The notes: generated by a model from the sequence alone, not told the origin. Numbered from the stretch's first letter, positions 7,170 through 14,609 are shown. The stretch is 18,146 bases of DNA from an uncultured Collinsella sp. (GCA_900752275.1 CAADUS010000066.1:1-18146); one strand, 5' to 3'. Numbers and translations are program-made.

Positions 7170-8072
7170 TTACTCCACATGCGTCTCGGGAACGATCGAG
7201 CCCTCGGCGACCTTCTTCAGGTGCTTTCCGTAGTTGGACTTGCCGTAGCGCTCGGCGCACCCCAGCAGGCGCCCGCGGTCGATCCAGCCGTTCTCGTAGG
7301 CTATCTCCTCGGGGACGGAGACCGGCAGGTCCTGGGCGCGCTCGACGGTGCGGACGAACTCGCCGGCCTCGAAGAGCGACTCCATGGTGCCAGTGTCGAG
7401 CCAGGCGTAGCCGCGGCCCAGGGTCTCTACGGAGAGCTCGCCGGACTCCAGGTACATCCTGTTGAGGTCGGTGATCTCGTACTCGCCGCGGGCGGAGGGC
7501 TCCACGCGGGCCGCCCGCTCGCAGACGTCGCCCGGGTAGAAGTAGAGGCCCGTCACGGCGTAGCTCGACTTGGGGCGCTCGGGCTTCTCCTCGATGGAGA
7601 CGGCGTTGTAGTCGGAGTCGAACTCCACGACCCCGAAGCGCTCGGGGTCGTCCACGCGGTAGCCAAAGACCGTCGCCCCCTCCCCCGCCTCGGCGCGCGC
7701 CACCGCCCGGCGCAGGCGCTTGGAGAGGCCGTTGCCGTAGAAGATGTTGTCGCCCAGCACGAGCGCGCAGGGCCCTCCCGCGCAGAACGCCCGCCCGATC
7801 ACGAAGGCCTGGGCCAGGCCGTCGGGGCTCGGCTGCTCGGCGTAGGAGAGCGACACACCGAAGTCCGAGCCGTCGCCCAGCAGGCGCTCAAAGTTGGGCA
7901 GGTCCTGGGGCGTCGAGATCACGAGGATGTCCCGGATGCCTGCGAGCATGAGGGTGGAGAGCGGGTAGTAGACCATCGGCTTGTCGTAGACGGGCAGCAG
8001 CTGCTTGCTCGTCACGCGCGTGAGCGGGTAGAGGCGGGTGCCGGAGCCGCCGGCGAGGATGATGCCTTTCAT
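7170..8072 (-). CDS. rmlA: Glucose-1-phosphate thymidylyltransferase (RmlA)
   Basis: Catalyses the first step of dTDP-L-rhamnose synthesis, joining glucose 1-phosphate and dTTP in the cytoplasm. The 300-residue protein is normal in length. Seen: the nucleotide-binding loop GGSGTRLYPLT (8-18) followed by SKQLLPVYDKPM, then PDGLAQAF, LGDNIFYG (metal and sugar binding), VVEFDSD, EEKPERPKSSYAVTGLYFY and AWLDTGT. The frame is open upstream for 46 more codons, but that stretch crosses a terminator hairpin. The ATG at 8072 with GGGGGA seven to ten bases upstream matches the family N-terminus MKGIILAGG. It is the only rml gene outside the rmlB-rmlCD run, separated by about 4 kb of surface-protein genes. 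Its GC content is high like the other rml genes and unlike its neighbours. Confidence 0.97.
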   Translation of the reverse strand: MKGIILAGGSGTRLYPLTRVTSKQLLPVYDKPMVYYPLSTLMLAGIRDILVISTPQDLPNFERLLGDGSDFGVSLSYAEQPSPDGLAQAFVIGRAFCAGGPCALVLGDNIFYGNGLSKRLRRAVARAEAGEGATVFGYRVDDPERFGVVEFDSDYNAVSIEEKPERPKSSYAVTGLYFYPGDVCERAARVEPSARGEYEITDLNRMYLESGELSVETLGRGYAWLDTGTMESLFEAGEFVRTVERAQDLPVSVPEEIAYENGWIDRGRLLGCAERYGKSNYGKHLKKVAEGSIVPETHVE

Positions 8073-8169
8073 GGTTCCCCCAATCAGATGAATAGCATAA
8101 AAGGTGGTCCAGAAGTAAATGACCGTCCTGATGCTACACCAACGGATATATCCGTCGTGCCAACGAAAT

Positions 8170-8208
8170 GGAGCTGCGCCGCCCCTCATCGGGGAACGGC
8201 GCAGCTCC
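8170..8208 (-). terminator. Strong hairpin terminator between the minus-strand DUF5648 gene and rmlA
   Basis: GGAGCTGCGCCGCCCC (8170-8185) pairs with GGGG-AA-CGGCGCAGCTCC (8191-8208) around a five-base loop: a 16-bp stem interrupted only by an AA bulge. On the minus strand it is followed by ATTTCGTT, a weak T-tract. It lies 37 bases past the stop of the gene ending at 8246 and 98 bases before the rmlA start, so it should separate the two transcription units. Confidence 0.82.
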
Positions 8209-8245
8209 AAAGAAGTTCATTGTCTAAGAGCAGCCAAGACTATCG

Positions 8246-9166
8246 CTACCTCTTCACCCCGTACCACGCGACGCCCTCGGCGCGCCAGCCGGCCGCCACG
8301 AGCGAGTCGTTCTCGGCCTTCGAGGCGGTGTGGTTGGGCGAGCCGGTGGCCGCGCAGGGGTTGTACTGGCGGTAGAGCGCGACCCCGCGCGAGTCGTCGG
8401 AGAACCAGCCGACTCCCTCGTACCTCCAGCCGGCCTCCACGAGCGAGTCCCTCTCCGAGGCGCTCATCGTGTAGTGGTGGTCGCCGCCGGGGGCGTAGGG
8501 GTTGTAGAGGCGGTACACCGGCGCGCCCGACGTCTCCGGGGCTGTCCAGCCAACGCCCTCGTAGGTCCATCCGGCCGCCACCAGCCCGTCGCGCTCCGAG
8601 GCGCTGGCGGTGTAGAAGTGCTCGCCGGTGTAGCTGTTGTACAGGCGGTGCATGATCTTATACTTTGCAGTCATAGTCAATTGGACCGAACCGGCATCCC
8701 CGCTTCCGTTGCCAGAAGCGAACAGGAGTACATATTGCCCCTTGCTTAAGGGAAGCGAGTAAGAGACGTCATCGGCTGTACGATTCTGGACAAAGATAGC
8801 TTTTTCGAACGGAACCTCAGCGCTCTTATTGAAAGAATCATAGTCAGCCGCCGAGAACAACGCCAAGGCAGAATAAGAATCATGATGATTCCAGCCACTG
8901 GCCTTGATCGTTAACGTAGAGCCGTGATCAAGGTCAAGCCTGTATGCTTCTCTGATCACAAATTCGTTGGCAGGCATTTGGATTGTCTTCACTTCGCCAA
9001 GCGAATAAGGCAAAGGCTCTTTGGGGTAAACGGCGATTTCCGTAGTTGAGCTCTCGTCAGACGATGAAATCCCGGCATGGGCCTCAAGTCCTTCCGACTG
9101 ATTCTGGCCCGTCGACGCGAGAGCCGTCAAAGGCATCTGCAAGGATAGGGCCGTCGATAAGGCCAT
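8246..9166 (-). CDS. Secreted beta-rich protein with C-terminal DUF5648-type triple repeat; native start lost to a nonsense codon
   Basis: The open frame gives 306 residues. Residues 1-18 (MALSTALSLQ, then ALAS) are the hydrophobic part of a signal peptide without its basic n-region. Residues about 45-168 are a beta-rich region of unknown family, perhaps a pre-peptidase-type beta-sandwich (weak guess). Residues 171-306 hold three repeats (GEHFYT, GDHHYT and a divergent GSPNHT). In frame upstream, ATG at 9202 has a strong AAGGAG five bases before it and starts MKHQVNAII, but codon 10 is TGA (9173-9175). The expected start is therefore separated from the rest by one stop. Translation could restart at ATG 9166 close to the stop, or the gene is recently dead. 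Base composition changes sharply at the domain border: a sample in the repeat part is 75% GC and one in the upstream part 52%. It is divergent from the gene at 9423. Confidence 0.82.
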   Translation of the reverse strand: MALSTALSLQMPLTALASTGQNQSEGLEAHAGISSSDESSTTEIAVYPKEPLPYSLGEVKTIQMPANEFVIREAYRLDLDHGSTLTIKASGWNHHDSYSALALFSAADYDSFNKSAEVPFEKAIFVQNRTADDVSYSLPLSKGQYVLLFASGNGSGDAGSVQLTMTAKYKIMHRLYNSYTGEHFYTASASERDGLVAAGWTYEGVGWTAPETSGAPVYRLYNPYAPGGDHHYTMSASERDSLVEAGWRYEGVGWFSDDSRGVALYRQYNPCAATGSPNHTASKAENDSLVAAGWRAEGVAWYGVKR

Positions 9167-9172
9167 AACCGC

Positions 9173-9202
9173 TCAGATTATAGCGTTTACCTGGTGTTTC
9201 AT
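9173..9202 (-). other. Orphaned start of the DUF5648 gene, ending in an in-frame TGA
   Basis: ATG (9200-9202) with GGAAGGAG at 9208-9215 begins MKHQVNAII and meets TGA at codon 10. Three codons later, in the same frame, comes the ATG at 9166 that opens the main frame. Reading through would give a normal signal peptide: Lys-His n-region, hydrophobic core, ALAS cleavage site. A single base change in the TGA would restore the gene. The ribosome binding site is the best in the region, which argues that this was the native start. Confidence 0.8.
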
Positions 9203-9422
9203 TGCGTCTCCTTCCAAAATGGCCATACTTCTAGCCGCATACGGCTATGTCGAACAGTATCCATCCGCACTGATTTGCCAGAGCTACCGCAAAGTTATAT
9301 TTCGGCAAACGGTCACGCGAAGCCGCAAGTTCACGACCGCTCGCAGCCTTGCAGGCAGTTGGCAGGGGTACGCCTCATATAATTAGACCATCATTGAATC
9401 CAATTAACTGTGAAGGAGCGTT
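9203..9422. promoter_or_regulatory. Divergent intergenic region of the second DUF5648 pair
   Basis: The 220 bases between the two native starts include a perfect TATAAT at 9378-9383, a good -10 box for the plus gene 40 bases before its ATG, with only weak -35 candidates upstream. Near the minus gene, TAGCCG-CATA-CGGCTA (9232-9247) is a perfect 6-bp palindrome with a 4-base loop, a possible operator. AAGGAG at 9413-9418 serves the plus gene and AAGGAG at 9208-9213 (minus) the other. Confidence 0.45.
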
Positions 9423-10173
9423 ATGGTCAAATCAAGCACGTGCTTGGGTTTACGTCCTTCTTGCCTTCGGCCTCTTCACCCTGTGGCCCATCGCTGCATT
9501 CGGCTCTGAAGGCAACCCGATGTGGAGGATGTATAACTCCTATACAGGAGAGCACTTCTACACCTCCTCCACTGATGAGCGGGACTCCCTCAGGATGGCA
9601 GGATGGAACTGCGAGGGAGTTGGCTGGGTCGCGCCCACGTCAGGCAAAGATGTCTATCGTCTTTACAATTCTTATGTCCCAGGTGGCGATCACCACTACA
9701 CGACGAATCAAGATGAACGTGACTCTTTGATCAGCGCAGGTTGGTCTTATGAGGGTATCGGATGGTATTCGAGCGGCGACGTCAAGATGCTCCGGCAATA
9801 CAATCCCTACGCCATAACGGGGACGCACAACTACACGGCAGACCCCAGCGAAGACTCGATGCTGGTTTCTGTGGGATGGCGCTCAGAGGGCTACGCCTGG
9901 AGCGGAATCGGCGGTGGGTACAGCGTGCCAGGACTTGGACCCATCGAGCAGCCGAAGCCTTCAACTCCCGACAACGGAAACCATGGCGGAGGTAACAACC
10001 CGGGAACCGCGAATCCGGATGCGAACGTTGCCTATCTCGTCAATGGAAGCAACGTTTACCACACCCACTGGTGCAGGTCGATGGAAAAAGCGAAGAGCTA
10101 TAGGACCGTCAGCCTTTCGGAGGCGCAGGCATCGGGAAGGCGCCTCTGCAAGAACTGTGCGCAGATCGGCTAG
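9423..10173 (+). CDS. Secreted DUF5648-type triple-repeat protein with C-terminal Ada-like zinc-binding domain; frameshifted at the start codon
   Basis: The open frame extends back to 9349 without a credible start. The only ATG with a ribosome site (AAGGAG 9413-9418) is at 9423 and is out of frame by one base. Dropping one G of the GG at 9425-9426 gives MSNQARAWVYVLLAFGLF, a normal signal peptide in frame with the rest. After it come GNPMWRMYN, three repeats (GEHFYT, GDHHYT, GTHNYT) and the linker GLGPI, the same layout as the NlpC/P60 gene at 4962. A Gly/Asn/Pro-rich spacer follows, then a C-terminal domain of about 48 residues with VYHTHWC, a G..LC turn and CKNC. This spacing of Cys and His resembles Ada-type zinc-binding domains found at the ends of some secreted proteins. 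The gene ends before a strong terminator. It is either frameshifted recently or uses a weak TTG/non-standard start. Ligand unknown. Confidence 0.8.
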
Positions 10174-10216
10174 ACATCGCTCAAGTACCGTCTGGCACCA
10201 GAGCAATTAACCTGAA

Positions 10217-10257
10217 TGAGCGCCCGTGAGCCAATGCGGCTCACGGGCGCTCATCTT
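10217..10257 (+). terminator. Rho-independent terminator, 16-bp perfect stem
   Basis: TGAGCGCCCGTGAGCC (10217-10232) and GGCTCACGGGCGCTCA (10238-10253) form a perfect 16-bp stem around AATGC, followed by TCTTT. It lies 44 bases past the stop of the plus-strand DUF5648 gene and just before the 3' end of the minus-strand DUF2304 gene. It probably ends transcription from the left and may act on both strands. Confidence 0.9.
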
Positions 10258-10277
10258 TACAAGGCGAACCAGGGCGA

Positions 10278-10613
10278 TTACTTACCTTTATTCGCCAGCG
10301 CGACCTCTTGCGCAAGTTCATCGACCTTGGTCTTTAACCTGCTGATCTCGGCGGAGTTAACGAAGACCTTCCAGAGCAGCAGGGCGATGATGCACAGGTA
10401 GATGAAGTTGCTCGCGCTCATGAATCCGAGGGCAGCGGCGAGACGGATGGCGATCTCGGGGAAAATCGCGAGGATAACGAACACTACAGCCACGACAACC
10501 CAGAACACGGCGTCCTCAAAGAGGATTTTCTGCTTGCGCACTTTGCGCCCGACGACGATGAGGGCGAAGGCGGCTCCTGCAACGAGCAGCAGACGGAGAT
10601 AGAACGGCAGCAT
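10278..10613 (-). CDS. DUF2304 family membrane protein
   Basis: Small membrane protein of 111 residues with three predicted helices: LRLLLVAGAAFALIVVG near the N-terminus, FWVVVAVVFVILAIF in the middle and FIYLCIIALLLWKVFV near the end. A charged tail follows (ISRLKTKVDELAQEVALA) that could form a short coiled coil. Proteins of this family are regularly encoded next to DPM1-like glycosyltransferases, as here, and probably help handle the lipid-linked sugar; the exact role is unknown. The start chosen is ATG 10613, preceded by AGGTAGG that overlaps the stop codon of the upstream glycosyltransferase, which suggests translational coupling. A TTG at 10619 is also in frame. Confidence 0.85.
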   Translation of the reverse strand: MLPFYLRLLLVAGAAFALIVVGRKVRKQKILFEDAVFWVVVAVVFVILAIFPEIAIRLAAALGFMSASNFIYLCIIALLLWKVFVNSAEISRLKTKVDELAQEVALANKGK

Positions 10614-10620
10614 AGACAAC

Positions 10621-11304
10621 CTACCTCAGGAATCGGGACATGACGATGGCCAAGCACGTGCGGCTCATGTAGCGGATGACGTTGCCGAGTTTGAGGTAGC
10701 TCTCGCCGCCCTGGCGCTCGCGCATTTGTGCCTGGACCTCGACGACGGGGCCGTATTTGCGAGCCGCAAGCGCAACTAGGTCGGGCTCAGGCGCGATGTC
10801 GAAGCCGGTCGCAAAAAGATCGATCATGCGGCGGCTATACATTCGCATGCCGCTCGTGGGGTCGGTGATGGTCTTGCCAGTCGTGAGCTTGATCAGCCAG
10901 GTAATGAGCCGCGACCCCGCGCCGCGCGCGCCCGTGGGCTTAACGGTGCCGTCGAGGTAGCGGGACGCGATGACGATGTCGGCGTCCTTCTGGCACATGG
11001 TCTGAGCCATCGCGGGGATGTAGAAGGGCATATGCTGGCCGTCCGCATCGAACTGCACCACCGCATCGTAGCCGTTGCGCCGAGCATACTTCATCCCCGT
11101 GCGGAAGGCCGAGGTGAGGCCTGTGTTCACCGGGAGGTTCACGCCATTCAGGTGTTTTGATGAAATAACGTCGGCAGTGCCGTCCGAGGAGCCGTCATTG
11201 ACGACGAGGTAGTCGACCTCCGGGCAGGTCGCCTTAAGCTCGGAGATAGTGTTCGCGAGGCACTCCTCCTCGTTGAATGCCGGGACGACGGCAAGGACCT
11301 TCAT
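10621..11304 (-). CDS. DPM1-like family 2 glycosyltransferase (polyprenyl-phosphate sugar synthase type)
   Basis: Protein of 227 residues with the motifs VVPAFNEEE (6-14), VVNDGSSDGT (34-43) and QFDADGQH (84-91), the last holding the metal-binding DxD. ITDPTSGMRMYSR and a membrane-proximal C-terminus follow. Family members move a sugar from a nucleotide donor to undecaprenyl or polyprenyl phosphate on the inner face of the membrane. The lipid-sugar is then flipped and used outside by GT-C enzymes. ATG 11304 was chosen over an in-frame start at 11331 because GGGAG lies nine bases upstream and the family N-terminus begins at the VLAVVPAFNE strand. It is directly followed by the DUF2304 gene, a common pair, and preceded by the large DUF6541-like protein, a possible user of the lipid-sugar. 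Confidence 0.92.
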   Translation of the reverse strand: MKVLAVVPAFNEEECLANTISELKATCPEVDYLVVNDGSSDGTADVISSKHLNGVNLPVNTGLTSAFRTGMKYARRNGYDAVVQFDADGQHMPFYIPAMAQTMCQKDADIVIASRYLDGTVKPTGARGAGSRLITWLIKLTTGKTITDPTSGMRMYSRRMIDLFATGFDIAPEPDLVALAARKYGPVVEVQAQMRERQGGESYLKLGNVIRYMSRTCLAIVMSRFLR

Positions 11305-11365
11305 GTACTCGACTCCCGCTTCTAGCTTCAATTACTTGCCGTCTACCATAACACGAGGACTGTGG

Positions 11366-13459
11366 CTACCGCTCGATTTCATAAAGCGCCATGGGACCGG
11401 TCTTGAGTAGGAGTTTGAAGCCAGGAGTACTCTCCGTGATGGACGTAATGCCGGTAAAGAGCGACGCGTCATAGTCCTTACGCAGATTAATGAAGCTTGC
11501 CTCGCATTCTTTTCCGCGCAAAACCATGACATACAGGGCATCGATGCTATCGACTGCGGATTTGACCTCTTCATTGGAGTCGTAATCCACAAGGCTCGTC
11601 CTGATGGTCTTGCTCGCAGACGCCTCGTTGCTGCCCCCGAATCCAACGAAATTGCGGTAGTAAACCCGCATGCCGCGCGTGCCATACGCAAGGAAGCTAC
11701 CATCCATGGGGTCATTGATGATCACGGCGTCCTTCGGCACGATTTGCTGCACTTTGTCGAGGAAAACTTGCTCGGTTGAATCAAGCGGGTTGTCGAGACG
11801 ATACGTATCGCTCACGATCTCGCGGAAATCGCCGTACGTCGTATGGAAAGACTTGTTCGGTCTATCGCGATCCTCCATCTTGTAATACTTGCGATATTCC
11901 TCCTGGGTATAGGTTCGATGAAGACCAGCGAGGTTAAACCCAGGCATAAAGTTGAGAACGAGGAAAGCAACCGCAAGCGAAGCGGCGATCAGCCGACAAT
12001 TTGTCGGCTTTGTCTTTACGGCGTTGTACTTCTCGCAAGCCCGTACGACCTGGCAGTAAACCCATTCGAGCCCTAACGCCGCCAAAGGAATGGCCGCGAT
12101 GGTGCAGACCGCTCCCAAGCGCATGGGGTCGGTATACCAGAATCCGGCAAGAATCTGCTTGAATTCATCTTTGTGAGTCGCGGCCACCAGCAGGACATAG
12201 CATGCCAAGCTATAGGAAACCGTCATCCAGCGCTTTCCTGACTTGAATAGCGCGCCGACCGCGCCGAACACGACGAGTGCGCCGAGAACATACTGGGAAG
12301 CGGTCTCGTAGCAAAAGCCAAACGTGTACTGCAAAGTAAGAATATTGATGATTTCTTGCCAAGCCCAGGCATAGGGTTTCCACGTATGAGTCACGGTATC
12401 CTGCAGGAACGGCAGTTTATAGCAGAAGAGCCAGAACGCAGCAACAAACACGATGAACACAAGCGGAACCGCAAACCTGATCACGCGATTAGCCGTCCGT
12501 TTGGCCGCTTCGTCGTAAAGTCGGTGCACGCAATACGGGGAAAGCAGGAGAACGCAGGTAAAAACCGCGTTCGGGTGACAGAGCGCCAAGCCGAGCGCTT
12601 CTCCCACAAGGAGCACACCGAGGCGAACGCGCTCCGATACGTTGGCCTCCGGCCTGGTCAGGCGCACAAAAGTCGCCATTGCGGCGGGCACAAGGCAGAA
12701 CCCGGCAAAATTAGGGTAAACAGGACCGAATACCAGGAGATACCACGGGAAGGCAACAAAAGCGACACAGACGATCGCTCCGCACAACAGAATTCGTTTA
12801 TTGTTTGGGAACAGACTGGCTAAAAACGCGAGGACAGCTAGCGGGAAAACGACCCCCGCAAAAGCAAGCATTGAAACATTGATAACTGTGGGAACCGAAG
12901 CGCCCGTTGCCATGGAAGTCAGCGCGCACAGCATGTGCCATGCAGTCGGATAGAAACCGGAGTAGTCGACGGGGGCGATCGCTGCATCGGCAGCGCTGAG
13001 ATAAGGACTGACGCCAAAGCACGTGAACTTACCGGAGTCAACGAAACCCTGGATCACATTCAAATGCCAGGTAACGTCGTATGCCTGGTAAAGAGCGTCA
13101 AGAGAGCCTATCCGAGAAATAAAGAGGTTATAGCCCAGGGCAAGACCAATAAGTACATAGAGGACAGGGATTACGGGGTGAATCCGAGGCAAATCCAACG
13201 AGGAAAATCTCCTGCTAAGCAGCAGCATAAGAACTAGAGAGATCAGAATCGCTGGGGTAAAAACACCCATCGGGCTGGCGACAATTCCCACCAGCGCATA
13301 TACCTGACAAATACAAGTGAGGAACGCAAGCCCCACGACTGGGGACAGAAGAGCCGACCAGACTCCCCTTGTGCCGAACGCACGGCAAATTAAGAAACCT
13401 GGAACCACAATGAAAGACAGAAGAACTACCAGAAGTCTAATCAATTCAAGCATATACAA
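11366..13459 (-). CDS. Large polytopic membrane protein, DUF6541-like (possible GT-C glycosyltransferase)
   Basis: Protein of up to 697 residues with many hydrophobic segments over residues 1 to about 510 and a soluble outer domain at about 520-697. The first large loop after the second or third helix contains YDVTWHLNVIQGF (D128, H132) and YSGFYPTAWH. This resembles the acidic catalytic loop of GT-C enzymes that use lipid-phosphate sugars, so it may transfer such sugars to a surface polymer outside the cell. Gene order (this gene, then the DPM1-like enzyme, then DUF2304) agrees with that. The start is uncertain: TTG 13459 and ATG 13453 are in frame and neither has a clear ribosome site; the hydrophobic N-terminus LLVVLLSFIVVPGF follows either. 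The family name is from memory of sequence style; the membrane topology is plain. Confidence 0.8.
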   Translation of the reverse strand: MYMLELIRLLVVLLSFIVVPGFLICRAFGTRGVWSALLSPVVGLAFLTCICQVYALVGIVASPMGVFTPAILISLVLMLLLSRRFSSLDLPRIHPVIPVLYVLIGLALGYNLFISRIGSLDALYQAYDVTWHLNVIQGFVDSGKFTCFGVSPYLSAADAAIAPVDYSGFYPTAWHMLCALTSMATGASVPTVINVSMLAFAGVVFPLAVLAFLASLFPNNKRILLCGAIVCVAFVAFPWYLLVFGPVYPNFAGFCLVPAAMATFVRLTRPEANVSERVRLGVLLVGEALGLALCHPNAVFTCVLLLSPYCVHRLYDEAAKRTANRVIRFAVPLVFIVFVAAFWLFCYKLPFLQDTVTHTWKPYAWAWQEIINILTLQYTFGFCYETASQYVLGALVVFGAVGALFKSGKRWMTVSYSLACYVLLVAATHKDEFKQILAGFWYTDPMRLGAVCTIAAIPLAALGLEWVYCQVVRACEKYNAVKTKPTNCRLIAASLAVAFLVLNFMPGFNLAGLHRTYTQEEYRKYYKMEDRDRPNKSFHTTYGDFREIVSDTYRLDNPLDSTEQVFLDKVQQIVPKDAVIINDPMDGSFLAYGTRGMRVYYRNFVGFGGSNEASASKTIRTSLVDYDSNEEVKSAVDSIDALYVMVLRGKECEASFINLRKDYDASLFTGITSITESTPGFKLLLKTGPMALYEIER

Positions 13460-13550
13460 CTCATTCGTATATCCGAGGGACGTCAGGAACTTAGGCTAGC
13501 GCAGAATTCGTGCCTAGGTGATTCAGGCAGGAGAAACGCATAGGGCAATC

Positions 13551-14609
13551 CTAACCCATGCGCTTCTTTGCAAAGGACTTTAGCCAAGATCCGATCCAGA
13601 GCACAACCGCTCCCCAAGCAAAAGACAGCGAGAGCGCGCAGACGAAAACGAACGCCTCGGACCTCAGGCTGACTACCGAGGGCATGGCGAGTAGAGTCAC
13701 GACGTATATAGCCACATGATGCATCAGATAAAAAGGGAAGCTGATCCTTGATGCAAAAGAGAGCGCCGTGACCTCCTTATTAAATAGCTTCGAGAAGAAC
13801 CACCCGAATAACCCGAAGCAGCCGATCCCGACGATCGGCATTAGCAGCTTCCCGAAATAGCTACCCAAGAAAGAACATGCAATCAAGGCCAATAGCGATA
13901 CTGCGGCAAATTTCGCATCAGGTTTCTTTTCGCCGAGCTTAAGCGCAATGAACGAGCCCGCGGCAAAGCACGAAAGACCGGGAACAAAATAACCCGTATA
14001 GTCAATGTATGTCGCGCCCATTGATGTGACAAAGAGAATAATCGCCGGGACGCCCACCACCGTAAGGAAGGCACCGAGCTTCGACTCTCTCTGCAGCTTA
14101 TGAATAAAAGGAAAAAAGCAGTAAAGCAAAATAAGGCATCCTAGGTACCACTCGCCGACCAAATACCAGTTGGGCGAGAAAGGCGAAGGATAACAGCTCA
14201 GATACCCGTCTAGCCCAAAGATGGTAAAGATGAGCTTCCAAGCAGAGAGAGGACCTTGGATCAGCCGTATGCCTGCTAGCGCGACAATAAAAAAAGCAAC
14301 AATATATGCACTATAAAAGAAGGGGAAGATATCAAGTATGCGTCTCTTTGCATAACGGCTCACGTCAAGTCGAGAATCACTGGTCGTATACATGAGCACA
14401 AAGCCGGAGATCACAAAGAAAAGCGCGACCGCAGCCTGGCCTAAGCCGATCCCGAACGCCTTGGTCGGAAGAATTGCCGCCGGAGAGAGCGGCACACCAT
14501 AGTTCTCATTAAGGGTAATGAGCTGGTCGTTAAGGTGGTAAACAAAAACCGCGATCGTGCCCAGGACCCTAAGCCCATCAATATAGTAAAGATGCGCGCG
14601 TTTAGACAT
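13551..14609 (-). CDS. Membrane O-acyltransferase (acyltransferase 3 family), intact copy
   Basis: Integral membrane protein of 352 residues with about ten hydrophobic segments. The first helix carries the family's Arg-x10-His motif (GLRVLGTIAVFVYH), and SGFVLMYTTSD and FPFYLMHHVAIY follow. Such enzymes acylate sugars of surface polysaccharides using a cytoplasmic acyl donor; acetylation of rhamnose or another polymer sugar is likely here but not shown. ATG 14609 (MSKRAHLYYIDGL) was chosen over ATG 14642 because GAGGG lies upstream and the paralogue starts at the same residue. It is the undamaged homologue of the frameshifted gene at 6056-7118; gene content next to both is similar (pairs of DUF5648 genes). 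It is AT-richer than the core genes, with a 38% GC sample at 14281-14340. Confidence 0.93.
   Translation of the reverse strand: MSKRAHLYYIDGLRVLGTIAVFVYHLNDQLITLNENYGVPLSPAAILPTKAFGIGLGQAAVALFFVISGFVLMYTTSDSRLDVSRYAKRRILDIFPFFYSAYIVAFFIVALAGIRLIQGPLSAWKLIFTIFGLDGYLSCYPSPFSPNWYLVGEWYLGCLILLYCFFPFIHKLQRESKLGAFLTVVGVPAIILFVTSMGATYIDYTGYFVPGLSCFAAGSFIALKLGEKKPDAKFAAVSLLALIACSFLGSYFGKLLMPIVGIGCFGLFGWFFSKLFNKEVTALSFASRISFPFYLMHHVAIYVVTLLAMPSVVSLRSEAFVFVCALSLSFAWGAVVLWIGSWLKSFAKKRMG

Noticed and set aside
8073..8210. 46-residue N-terminal extension of RmlA
   Set aside because: It crosses a strong terminator hairpin and matches nothing in the family; ATG 8072 has a ribosome site and gives the normal N-terminus.
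3124..9422. Mobile element carrying the surface-protein block
   Set aside because: No transposase, integrase, attachment site or flanking terminal repeats were visible, so the composition change alone does not justify the call.
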